Below are positions 47,259 through 55,178 of a stretch of 55,178 nucleotides of DNA, one piece after another (the first letter of the stretch is position 1; the number at the start of each line of letters is the position of its first letter). The notes beneath the pieces are model-generated. The model saw nothing but the letters and a program-made list of their open reading frames with translations. It did not search any database and had not been told where the DNA came from. The translations under genes were made by a program, and so were the position numbers. The stretch spans positions 1-55,178 of the forward strand of contig NZ_JFJZ01000030.1 in assembly GCF_002115825.1 (NCBI RefSeq), written 5' to 3'. The DNA comes from Thalassospira sp. MCCC 1A01428. GTDB lineage: Bacteria > Pseudomonadota > Alphaproteobacteria > Rhodospirillales > Thalassospiraceae.

Positions 47259-48425
47259 ATGCCACGCCATTTTGATACGACCTATGATGTCGTAAAGGAA
47301 CTTAAACCGTCTTATCCGGTTTATTGTTTGCGCCCTGACATTTTGCGCGATGCCGCGCGGCGGTTTGTCGATAGTTTTCCCGGTAAAGTCCTTTATGCGG
47401 TCAAATGTAATCCGCACCCTGAAATTATGCGCTACTTGCATGAAGGTGGTGTGCGCCATTTTGATACGGCATCCCCCGAAGAAATTGCGCTGGTCCGGCG
47501 GCAGTTCCCGGGGATGGATGCCTATTTTATGCATCCGGTTAAAAGCCGCGATGCCATTCGCAGTGCGCATCGGGTGTTTGGTATTCGTCATTTTGTCATC
47601 GATACCGAAGACGAACTGCATAAAATTCGTGCTGAAACAGATGAAGACCCGGACCTGGTGATCCATGTGCGTCTGGCAACGCCACCGGCTGGTGCGGCAT
47701 ATAATTTGTCGGCCAAGTTTGGTGCCCGGCCAATGACCGCAGCCGAACTGATAAAAAAGGTGGACAGCTATGGTTACAAGGCGGGTTTATGCTTCCATGT
47801 GGGTTCGCAATGCACCAGTCCCAACGGGTATCGTATCGCTATAGAGCTTATTCGGCAGGTGATTGATTTTTCAGGCGTCAAAGTTCATTCCATTGATGTC
47901 GGGGGCGGTTTTCCCGGCCAGTATATGAACCAGCGCGGACCGAACCTTGATGTCTTTATGGATGAAATCAGGGACTGCATTCGCTGGCTTGATATGCCCG
48001 ACATTACCTTTATGTGTGAACCTGGCCGCGCGCTGGTTTCAAGCGGCGTTTCGTTGGTTACGCAAATTCAATTGCGTAAGGAAGACCAGCTTTTCATCAA
48101 TGACGGTATTTATGGCAGTTTGTCCGAAGCGGTGACGGGAAATTTACGTTTTCCGGTGCGTCCCATGCGTATTGATGGGGATTTCGACCCGGAAGAAACC
48201 CTGGAATTCACCATTTACGGCCCGACCTGCGATAATATGGATGTGTTGCCAGCAACAGTAAATTTACCCGCTGACATTCGCGAAGGGGACTGGATCGAGT
48301 TTGGGCATATCGGTGCGTATAGTAACGCCCTGGCGACCCATTTTAACGGATTTTACCCGGAACTGCTGGTGACGGTGGGCGAGACATTTCCGTTTATTGA
48401 TGGTGAGTTTCCGCAGGTTGGATGA
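47259..48425 (+). CDS. PLP-dependent ornithine/lysine decarboxylase (alanine racemase fold)
   Basis: The 388-residue protein is a group IV decarboxylase like eukaryotic ornithine decarboxylase. The PLP lysine is Lys49 in YAVKCNPHP; further signs are FHVGSQ, VGGGFPG, MCEPGRALV and the catalytic cysteine in GPTCDNMDVL, which is closer to ornithine than to diaminopimelate decarboxylase. It would yield putrescine (or cadaverine) from ornithine (or lysine). ATG 47259 follows GGAG; in-frame sequence upstream adds 34 unlikely residues. It is divergent from the aldehyde dehydrogenase and is followed by matB after 151 bases. Confidence 0.9.
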   Translation: MPRHFDTTYDVVKELKPSYPVYCLRPDILRDAARRFVDSFPGKVLYAVKCNPHPEIMRYLHEGGVRHFDTASPEEIALVRRQFPGMDAYFMHPVKSRDAIRSAHRVFGIRHFVIDTEDELHKIRAETDEDPDLVIHVRLATPPAGAAYNLSAKFGARPMTAAELIKKVDSYGYKAGLCFHVGSQCTSPNGYRIAIELIRQVIDFSGVKVHSIDVGGGFPGQYMNQRGPNLDVFMDEIRDCIRWLDMPDITFMCEPGRALVSSGVSLVTQIQLRKEDQLFINDGIYGSLSEAVTGNLRFPVRPMRIDGDFDPEETLEFTIYGPTCDNMDVLPATVNLPADIREGDWIEFGHIGAYSNALATHFNGFYPELLVTVGETFPFIDGEFPQVG

Positions 48426-48523
48426 TCATGTCATGCATTTGGCTGGTTTTCAGGTGAAACATTAAACGCGGTAAAGCCGTACCGAATTGCAAATAAATTT
48501 CCCCTGTATTAGGGTCAGTAAAA

Positions 48524-48550
48524 GCGGGCTGCACTGTTGGTGCGGTCCGC
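48524..48550 (+). other. Hairpin in the matB leader
   Basis: GCGGGCTGCAC (48524-48534) folds onto GTGCGGTCCGC (48540-48550), 11 pairs including two G-T wobbles. It ends 26 bases before the GTG start and has no T tract, so it is not a normal terminator for the preceding gene. Confidence 0.35.
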
Positions 48551-48576
48551 AACACTGTTATGCCGGGGGAACCAAC

Positions 48577-50088
48577 GTGACGACCAGCCTTTTCATGCGC
48601 ATTCGGGATTGTTTTCCCGCGGACTTAAACAAAACATTGCTTGAAACCACAGATGGATCGCGATTTACCTATCGCGATGCAGACGAATGGTCGTCGCGCT
48701 ATGCGGCGGCATTGCATGGTTTAGGTGCCCGCAAGGGAGACCGCGTTGCTGTTCAGACAGATAAATCGCCAGCCGCCCTATTTTTGTATCTGGGGTGTAT
48801 CAGGGCCGGTTTGGTTTATTTGCCCTTAAATACGGCCTATCAGACGCAAGAGCTTTCCTATTTTGTCGAAGATGCCGCACCAGTTGTGATCGTATGTCAG
48901 CCACAAGGAAAGGCCGACATGGAGGGCATTGTTAAGGAAAAATCAGTTTCGGGTGTCTTTACCCTGGATGAAGACGGTCAGGGAACGATAACGCAAGCAG
49001 CACTGGAGCAACCCGTGGATTTTGCTCCGGTCCCCTGTGCTGACGACGATTTGGCGGCAATTCTGTATACATCCGGGACAACAGGCAAACCCAAGGGCGC
49101 CATGATGACCCAGATGAACCTGTGGTCAAACGGACGCACATTGGTCGATCTATGGGGATTTACGGCAAGCGACACCTTGCTGCATGCGTTGCCGATTTTT
49201 CACACCCATGGCCTGTTTATTGCGTGTCATTGCGCCATGATATCGGGGGCAGGTATGATTTTTCTGCCCAAATTTGATCGCGAACAAGTGATTGCCGCGC
49301 TACCGCGTGCCACCGTTATGATGGGGGTGCCAACCTTTTATGTTCGCTTGTTGGCCAGTGATGATTTTAACGCAGATCTGGTGTCAAACATGCGTTTGTT
49401 CATATCGGGGTCGGCCCCGTTATTGCCCGAAACTTTTGCTGCTTTTCATGCCCGCACCGGGCACTATTTGCTGGAACGCTATGGCATGACGGAAATGGGC
49501 ATGGCGACATCAAATCCGTTAACGGGGGAACGGATTATTCATACGGTTGGCCCGGCATTGCCCGATGTTGAAGTGCGGGTATGTGACGATCAGGGACAGG
49601 TTTTGCCAGCGGGCGAGGTGGGAGTTCTTGAAGCGCGCGGACCAAATGTTTTTGCCGGTTACTGGAAAATGCCGGAAAAGACCCGCGAAGAATTTCGCGA
49701 TGATGGTTTTTTCATTACGGGTGATATCGCCCTTATTGATAAGAAGGGCTATGTACATATTGTTGGGCGGGCCAAGGATTTGGTGATTTCCGGTGGGTTT
49801 AATATTTATCCCAAGGAAATTGAAACCGAGATCGATAAAATGGCTGGCGTCTTGGAAAGTGCCGTTATTGGTGTGCCGCATCCTGATTTTGGCGAGGCGG
49901 TTGTCGCAATTGTGGTACCAGACGGCACCCAAACGCTTTTACCCGACGATGTTATGAACCATATCAAATCGTTAATGGCGAATTTTAAGGTGCCAAAGAA
50001 AGTGTTTTTTGTTGACGAACTTCCCCGAAATACCATGGGAAAAGTGCAAAAAAACATTTTGCGGGACGAGTATGGTGCCCGCAATTAA
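48577..50088 (+). CDS. matB: Malonyl-CoA synthetase
   Basis: The 503-residue enzyme is an adenylate-forming acyl-CoA synthetase of the MatB type, which activates malonate to malonyl-CoA. It shows LYTSGTTGKPKGAM (P-loop), the substrate-region PIFHTHGLF, RYGMTEMGMATSNP, GRAKDLVISGGFNIYP and the C-terminal GKVQKN lysine. GTG 48577 is chosen because GGGGGA is eight bases upstream and the protein then matches family length; in-frame residues before it are not family-like. The matching malonyl-CoA decarboxylase (MatA) and malonate transporter are not seen here. A bidirectional terminator follows. Confidence 0.9.
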   Translation: MTTSLFMRIRDCFPADLNKTLLETTDGSRFTYRDADEWSSRYAAALHGLGARKGDRVAVQTDKSPAALFLYLGCIRAGLVYLPLNTAYQTQELSYFVEDAAPVVIVCQPQGKADMEGIVKEKSVSGVFTLDEDGQGTITQAALEQPVDFAPVPCADDDLAAILYTSGTTGKPKGAMMTQMNLWSNGRTLVDLWGFTASDTLLHALPIFHTHGLFIACHCAMISGAGMIFLPKFDREQVIAALPRATVMMGVPTFYVRLLASDDFNADLVSNMRLFISGSAPLLPETFAAFHARTGHYLLERYGMTEMGMATSNPLTGERIIHTVGPALPDVEVRVCDDQGQVLPAGEVGVLEARGPNVFAGYWKMPEKTREEFRDDGFFITGDIALIDKKGYVHIVGRAKDLVISGGFNIYPKEIETEIDKMAGVLESAVIGVPHPDFGEAVVAIVVPDGTQTLLPDDVMNHIKSLMANFKVPKKVFFVDELPRNTMGKVQKNILRDEYGARN

Positions 50089-50114
50089 ACGGGGCATTTG
50101 TTAATGCATATAAC

Positions 50115-50153
50115 AAAAAAGCCCCGGCGAATTTTCATCGCCCGGGGCTTTTT
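50115..50153. terminator. Bidirectional terminator after matB
   Basis: AAAAGCCCCGG (50117-50127) pairs with CCGGGGCTTTT (50142-50152), with A and T runs outside, so it can serve matB (+) and the DUF1127 gene (-). Confidence 0.9.
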
Positions 50154-50183
50154 GATTTGGTCGAAACTATCGGTCGTCTGGTC

Positions 50184-50342
50184 TTAGTGACCAAAGGCAA
50201 CGCGATGTGCAACATCGTCGATCTGGTCACGGTTCAGGCCGATATCAGCCAGTTCGCGATGGTCAAGGCGGGCCAGTGCATTCTGGGTCTGGTACTGGAT
50301 CCGCAGGGCACGCAAGTAAGCAAAAATTTTGGTAAGGATCAT
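50184..50342 (-). CDS. DUF1127 (YjiS-like) small protein
   Basis: Minus-strand ATG 50342 to TAA 50184 gives a 52-residue protein, MILTKIFAYLRALRIQYQT followed by NALARLDHRELADIGLNRDQIDDVAHRVAF and a short end. This is the DUF1127/YjiS signature, an Arg-rich helix followed by L-x-x-L-D-x-R-x-L-x-D-I-G-L. In alphaproteobacteria such proteins can influence phosphate or carbon balance and RNA turnover, but the job here is unknown. AGGTG is present four to eight bases before the ATG. It lies beside a long non-coding stretch and shares a terminator with matB. Confidence 0.85.
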   Translation of the reverse strand: MILTKIFAYLRALRIQYQTQNALARLDHRELADIGLNRDQIDDVAHRVAFGH

Positions 50343-50916
50343 TTTATCACCTATTTCAAACCGTCCGGACAGCGCCGGTAACTACATTCAGGGAACCGGC
50401 AAGTGATCCGTGTCATGCCCGGATGGCATGCTGAATGGCTCGACGTGTCGGTCTGCTATGTGCAACCAGGGCGACAAAGTTATCTTTGTGTGTAACTTGT
50501 CAGTCGTGATCGCGTTATCTCTTGAGGCAGAAGATAGGCTTGACCGCACGATTTAACCATTGCATTTTTTGCAGAGCAGGGCCGGATAAAGCGCAGAATT
50601 TAATCAAATGCCCAAAATATAGCCAATTGATGCAATGTAGAAGAAATACTGATCTCTTTTTGTCCATGCACTCAGTGCATGGCTAATAAAATTACCCAAA
50701 TTTTTAGTGTATTGGTTGTTCCCACCCATACGTGTGAATCCTGAAGAATTGTTCTTTTTTCGCTGTATTGATTTTATGTCTTTTTACAGGCACTGATGGT
50801 GTCTGACGGGGTGTGATGGGGTATGTTTTGCGATACCGGTTTTACGAATCGCAACAGAATCGCACTGATCTACAAAATAATGACGCCAATTTTTAATCGC
50901 GAAAGGCATATATATA
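50343..50916. other. 574-bp spacer between the DUF1127 gene and HAD-IIA gene
   Basis: No credible gene is found in these 574 bases, the longest gap of the window. It holds a perfect 9+1+9 palindrome (50664-50682), three GANTC sites (50736-50740, 50846-50850, 50857-50861) and a TTGCGAT/ATCGCAA inverted repeat (50828-50854). It must contain divergent promoters for the two flanking genes. Confidence 0.5.
50664..50682. promoter_or_regulatory. 19-bp palindrome, operator-like
   Basis: CCATGCACT-C-AGTGCATGG is a perfect inverted repeat with one central base. Lacking a T tract, it looks more like a protein binding site than a terminator. The regulator is not known. Confidence 0.45.
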
Positions 50917-51858
50917 ATGACAGGTGCCAGACCTGCCCTTGACCGGGAAAGCGCCATTGCGGCTTATTTAAAATATGCAGACCGGATGCCACAGCTTGCA
51001 AAAGAGGATTTGCCCGGGCAGACGCAGGTTGCTCATAATATCCTGGAAATCGCCGATCAGTTTGATGTCATTATTTTTGATGCATTTGGGGTGCTTAATT
51101 CTGGCGTGCATGCGATCGCTGGTGCTTTATCGGCGGTAAAGGCATTGCGAGAGCGTGATATTGCATTGGCTGTTGTCACCAATGATGCGTCGAATTCACC
51201 AGAAGCGATTATTGCCCGTCATCGCAATCGTGGGTTTGATTTTACCGTCGACTCACTGGTCAGCAGTGCCAAATATATAGTTCCAATGATGAGCCGCCAT
51301 TCCCATGTGACACGCTGGGGCGTTATGGCGCCCCAGCATTGGCCGATTGCCAGTTTGCCGGGCGAGGCGGGCTTTTTGGGCGATGATCAGAATTTTTATG
51401 ACACAGTTGACGGGTTTATTCTGATTGATTCAGATGAATGGAATGATAAACGCCAGCATTTACTGGAAACCAGCCTTGCCAGAAAACCGCGGCCAATATT
51501 GGTGGGTAACCCCGACATTTGTGCCCCGATGGGCGATTTTTTGTCGGTTGAGGCCGGGTATTTTGCGCATCGTGCTGCCGATGTCTGTGGGGTGATTCCC
51601 CAATGTGTTGGCAAACCGTACAGTGAAGTATTTGAGGATATTTTACAACGTCACCCAACCGTTGACCGCAGTCGCATCCTGATGGTGGGGGACACCTTGC
51701 ATACGGATGTTCTTGGGGGCCTCGCTGTTGGAATTCAAACGTTGCTGGTAACCCGGGGTGGTTTCCTTGATGGCTATAATGATCTGACGGGGCTGTATCA
51801 CCGGTCAGGTATTCACCCGCATTTTATTGCCCCTGCAATCGGGAACGGACTGGAATAA
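50917..51858 (+). CDS. HAD superfamily subclass IIA phosphatase (NagD-like)
   Basis: The 313-residue protein has the HAD core with nucleophile in FDAFGVLNSG, motif II VTNDAS, the lysine of GKPYSEVFEDIL and the Mg site MVGDTLHTDVLGG; the large IIA cap lies between. An N-terminal extension of about 50 residues before the first motif is longer than in NagD. Substrates of this subclass are sugar or nucleotide phosphates; the exact one is unclear. ATG 50917 follows GAAAGG. It is convergent with hemB and ends at a shared terminator. Confidence 0.85.
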   Translation: MTGARPALDRESAIAAYLKYADRMPQLAKEDLPGQTQVAHNILEIADQFDVIIFDAFGVLNSGVHAIAGALSAVKALRERDIALAVVTNDASNSPEAIIARHRNRGFDFTVDSLVSSAKYIVPMMSRHSHVTRWGVMAPQHWPIASLPGEAGFLGDDQNFYDTVDGFILIDSDEWNDKRQHLLETSLARKPRPILVGNPDICAPMGDFLSVEAGYFAHRAADVCGVIPQCVGKPYSEVFEDILQRHPTVDRSRILMVGDTLHTDVLGGLAVGIQTLLVTRGGFLDGYNDLTGLYHRSGIHPHFIAPAIGNGLE

Positions 51859-51876
51859 AAGTCGCCTTCGGATTGC

Positions 51877-51921
51877 AAAACAAAGGGTGTCGGAAAATTC
51901 ATTCTGACACCCTTTGTGTTT
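51877..51921. terminator. Bidirectional terminator between HAD-IIA and hemB
   Basis: CAAAGGGTGTC (51881-51891) pairs with GACACCCTTTG (51906-51916) and is flanked by AAAA on the left and TGTTTAT on the right, so it may serve both convergent genes. Confidence 0.8.
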
Positions 51922-51959
51922 ATTGGCAGAATGCGTGCCCTATAGTCAGTCCTGACTGA

Positions 51960-52976
<1,017 letters not shown>

Positions 52977-53037
52977 TCACGCGAATTAGACGGTGGTGGC
53001 GTATGAATTAGTTTTATGCGGCAGATTTAAGCCGTGA

Positions 53038-54273
53038 TCAACTATTGCGGACGGTTTTTAACCGTTTACGCATGCTGGTCAGATATACCGGAATGATCAG
53101 GCTTAAAAAGCCTGCCACCAATAAAAAGGCGTTTATCAAACCATAGCGCTCGCCAACTGCGCCAATTACTGGCGGTCCGGCCATTAGGGCGGTGTAACCG
53201 ATAGCCGCAATGGTTGCCACAACTGTACCGCCACTTTTTCCGGTGCTGGCCGCAGCACTGGAGATCAAAAGCGGCAATATGACAGCAAGCCCGGTTCCGG
53301 CAATAAAACACCCCAGCCACGAAATCAGGTAATGCGGTGAAAGAGCAATGATCAGATAGCCCGTTGTTGCAAGGCCGCAACTGGCGATCAGGACCGGCGC
53401 ACGGCCCAACTGCATTACCAGCCAGTCTCCGGAAAGGCGCGTGATTGCCATTGCGGCCGAGTAAAAGGCAAAACCGGCAGCAGCAACACTGACAGGGGTA
53501 TCGAGAGCCCTTATCATTAAAACGGTAACCCAGTCGGTAATAACACCCTCGCCAAATTGTCCGATGAATGCGCAGATGCCAAAGGGCAATAAAAGCCAGA
53601 AAATCGGGCGTTCGGTGCCAGTTTTTGGCTGCTTGCAAGGCGGGCTGGCAGGTTGGGAGACATTGGGGCCTGATGTGGCAGGATGAACCCGATCTGACAA
53701 TAAACCGCGTTGCAAATACCAGTGGGTTGCAAGCAGCATGATAACACTTACAGGGAGGTGCACAGTTTTTGACAGGGGCAGGGCAAACCACAATGTTGCA
53801 AACCCGGCACCACAGAATCCGCCCAGGCTCCAGAAACCGTGCAGACCGGATAAAATGCTTTTGCCTCGAATACGTTCAAGGCTAACGCCATTTGCATTCA
53901 TGGCGATATCCATAAGTGCCGCGCAAAAACCCATGACAAAAAGGGTGGCTGCCAATGTTGGCAATGTTGTCATAAATAATGGAGCAACAAGCGAAGGGAA
54001 AAACAGGAGTCCCGAAAATTTGACAACGATGTTGGACCCGAAGCGATCTGAAAAACGCGCGGAAAACGGCATGGCTGCAATAACGCCGATGGCCGCAGCC
54101 AATAATGCCAGCCCCAGGTTTTCATGATTTAACCCAAGTTTTTCCTGCACCAGCGGGATGTGGGGCACCCAACTGGCGAAACCTGCACCATGCAGAAAAA
54201 ATATACCCCTACACCGATTGTGGGCAATGGCATGTTGGGAAATCATCGACCGTACCTGTTGAGATTTGTGCAT
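53038..54273 (-). CDS. MFS transporter (YbjJ-like)
   Basis: The 411-residue protein has about 12 membrane segments in two groups with a hydrophilic loop (about 192-225) between them, and the MFS family motif at the start of the second half. The N-terminal GIFFLHGAGFASWVPHIP and loop RFSDRFGSNIV are typical of the YbjJ-like branch, whose substrates are not known. It begins nine bases after the stop of the DeoR regulator, so the two form a likely operon and the regulator may control it. ATG 54273 is used; a later ATG (M10) would shorten it only at the N-terminus. Confidence 0.88.
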   Translation of the reverse strand: MHKSQQVRSMISQHAIAHNRCRGIFFLHGAGFASWVPHIPLVQEKLGLNHENLGLALLAAAIGVIAAMPFSARFSDRFGSNIVVKFSGLLFFPSLVAPLFMTTLPTLAATLFVMGFCAALMDIAMNANGVSLERIRGKSILSGLHGFWSLGGFCGAGFATLWFALPLSKTVHLPVSVIMLLATHWYLQRGLLSDRVHPATSGPNVSQPASPPCKQPKTGTERPIFWLLLPFGICAFIGQFGEGVITDWVTVLMIRALDTPVSVAAAGFAFYSAAMAITRLSGDWLVMQLGRAPVLIASCGLATTGYLIIALSPHYLISWLGCFIAGTGLAVILPLLISSAAASTGKSGGTVVATIAAIGYTALMAGPPVIGAVGERYGLINAFLLVAGFLSLIIPVYLTSMRKRLKTVRNS

Positions 54274-54282
54274 TTGGCGGAG

Positions 54283-55044
54283 TTAAACCAGGACAACATC
54301 AATTCCATGTGTTTGGTAATTGGCAAGATAGCTTTTTGAAAGTTTGCGTCCGGTTACAAGTGTGCTGATGGCTTCGGCATCGCAAACCTTGAAGGGCATC
54401 CGGGTTTCCAGCTTGTCGGCAGTCGCAATGGCAATTACATCGCTTGAGCGGGCGATCATGGCGGCTTTGCTGGCACGTTCTTCGATCCGGCGCGTGCTTA
54501 CTCCAAGATCGGGGTGAATGGCGCAGGTGCCCAACACACAAATGTCTGCATGAAAACGGTTAATTTCTTCAACAGTTGATGGGCCTGACACTACCATGTC
54601 AGCCTTTAAGATTTTTCCGCCAAGCATTATGACATCGGCATTGGCATGGTTTGCCAAAATCACTGCTGCAGCCGGATTAACGACAATGGCTGTTCCATGG
54701 AAGCTCTGCTTTAATTGCCTAACGACTTCCAGAACCGTTGTGCCGCTGTCAAAAAATACAACGGCCTCGTCAGGAATCATGTGTTGGGCAACATGGCGGG
54801 CGATAGCCGTGCGTTCAGGGCGAACTTCTTCGCTACGTTCCTGATAAGTTCCGTCATCGGATGACGGTAAAATTGCGCCTCCGTGAATGCGGCGCAAATT
54901 ACCCTGCTTTTCTAACTGGCGTAAATCGCGGCGGATGGTATCTGCCGAGGTATGCAGCCTTTCGGTCAGGTCATGGATATGAACAGTGCCAAACCGTTTT
55001 AGCAACCTGCTTATTTCATATTGACGGGCGTTGACGCTGGACAT
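54283..55044 (-). CDS. DeoR family transcriptional regulator
   Basis: The 253-residue protein has an N-terminal winged helix-turn-helix (about 8-60, with TSADTIRRDLRQLEKQGNLRRIHGG, the DeoR signature) and a DeoR-type sensor domain (VFFDSGTTVLEV, GGKILKADMVVSG, CAIHPDLGVSTRRIEE, IATADKLETRMPF), which binds a sugar phosphate in known members. ATG 55044 gives the usual start MSSVNARQYEI; a GTG at 55065 could add seven residues. Ribosome binding is weak for both. It is followed by the MFS gene on the same strand. Confidence 0.9.
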   Translation of the reverse strand: MSSVNARQYEISRLLKRFGTVHIHDLTERLHTSADTIRRDLRQLEKQGNLRRIHGGAILPSSDDGTYQERSEEVRPERTAIARHVAQHMIPDEAVVFFDSGTTVLEVVRQLKQSFHGTAIVVNPAAAVILANHANADVIMLGGKILKADMVVSGPSTVEEINRFHADICVLGTCAIHPDLGVSTRRIEERASKAAMIARSSDVIAIATADKLETRMPFKVCDAEAISTLVTGRKLSKSYLANYQTHGIDVVLV

Positions 55045-55117
55045 GAGTGTTTGCCTGTTTTGCACATTTTGCCGATTTTGCCGGATTTATTTTTAAGCGG
55101 CTAGAAAACGGGCGTCA

Positions 55118-55149
55118 ATAAAAACCGGCCACGTCAAAGCGTGGCCGGT
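55118..55149 (-). terminator. Terminator at the right edge, probably for a gene outside the window
   Basis: ACCGGCCACG (55124-55133) pairs with CGTGGCCGGT (55140-55149), a six-base loop. On the minus strand the T-rich tail TTTTATT follows, so it would end a minus-strand gene to the right. A frame ending with TAG at 55158-55160 on that strand could be its last codons (PIGFRP), but this is too short to confirm. Confidence 0.75.
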
Positions 55150-55178
55150 GTTTAATGCTAGGGTCTGAACCCAATTGG

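Noticed and set aside
55150..55178. Last codons of a minus-strand gene at the right edge (PIGFRP-stop)
   Set aside because: Only six codons are visible; the terminator next to it fits, but the frame cannot be confirmed.

Overview
The window is a stretch of alphaproteobacterial core chromosome. The evidence is the gene order tpiA-secG-pyrG-kdsA-eno-ftsB-pdhAB(lipoyl)C-lpd-lipA-ratA and folK-rpoZ-spoT-DUF2062-pdxJ-acpS-lepB-rnc-era-recO-parC, an E1-beta subunit carrying its own lipoyl domain, a CtrA-type TTAA-N7-TTAAC box, and a moderate G+C composition. A Rhodospirillales member close to Thalassospira is my best guess; this is inference from layout and protein style, not a database match.

Region by region. 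1-12855 (+) is central metabolism: the tail of tpiA, secG, CTP synthase, KDO-8-P synthase, enolase, the divisome protein FtsB, then the complete pyruvate dehydrogenase complex (E1a, E1b, E2, E3), lipoyl synthase to lipoylate it, and the RatA/COQ10-like START protein. Convergent to it are pncC and pgpA (-). A divergent regulatory region with a CtrA-like box leads to an M23 peptidase overlapping a bactofilin gene (14174-15926, +), a cell-shape module. A HAD dehalogenase and the Slt lytic transglycosylase (-) are followed by dapA-smpB, a molybdopterin oxidoreductase and a glutathione peroxidase (+). A (-) cluster encodes an NYN nuclease-like protein, a family 5 uracil-DNA glycosylase and RecQ.

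25255-36535 (+) is the housekeeping run folK, rpoZ, spoT, DUF2062, pdxJ, acpS, lepB, rnc, era, two tiny membrane proteins, recO and parC; several genes overlap by 1 to 8 nt. 36875-40041 holds a TRAP transporter: permease genes dctQM on + and the Tat-exported 2-oxoacid-type binding protein convergent on -. Then come ate, motB and motA (-), a flavin reductase (+), ilvA and an aldehyde dehydrogenase (-), an ornithine-type decarboxylase and malonyl-CoA synthetase (+), a 52-residue DUF1127 protein (-), a NagD-like HAD phosphatase (+), hemB, an MFS transporter and a DeoR regulator (-).

I see no insertion sequence, prophage, CRISPR array, tRNA, rRNA or obvious horizontally acquired island. The window is mostly ordinary, so I make no claim of a large new system. 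The points most worth a second look are small: the CtrA box in front of the peptidase/bactofilin pair, an internal start with a strong ribosome binding site in the glutathione peroxidase, a short leader peptide and tandem hairpins before ilvA, the NYN-UDG-RecQ operon, the two uncharacterised small membrane proteins between era and recO, and a palindrome-bearing 574-bp spacer.
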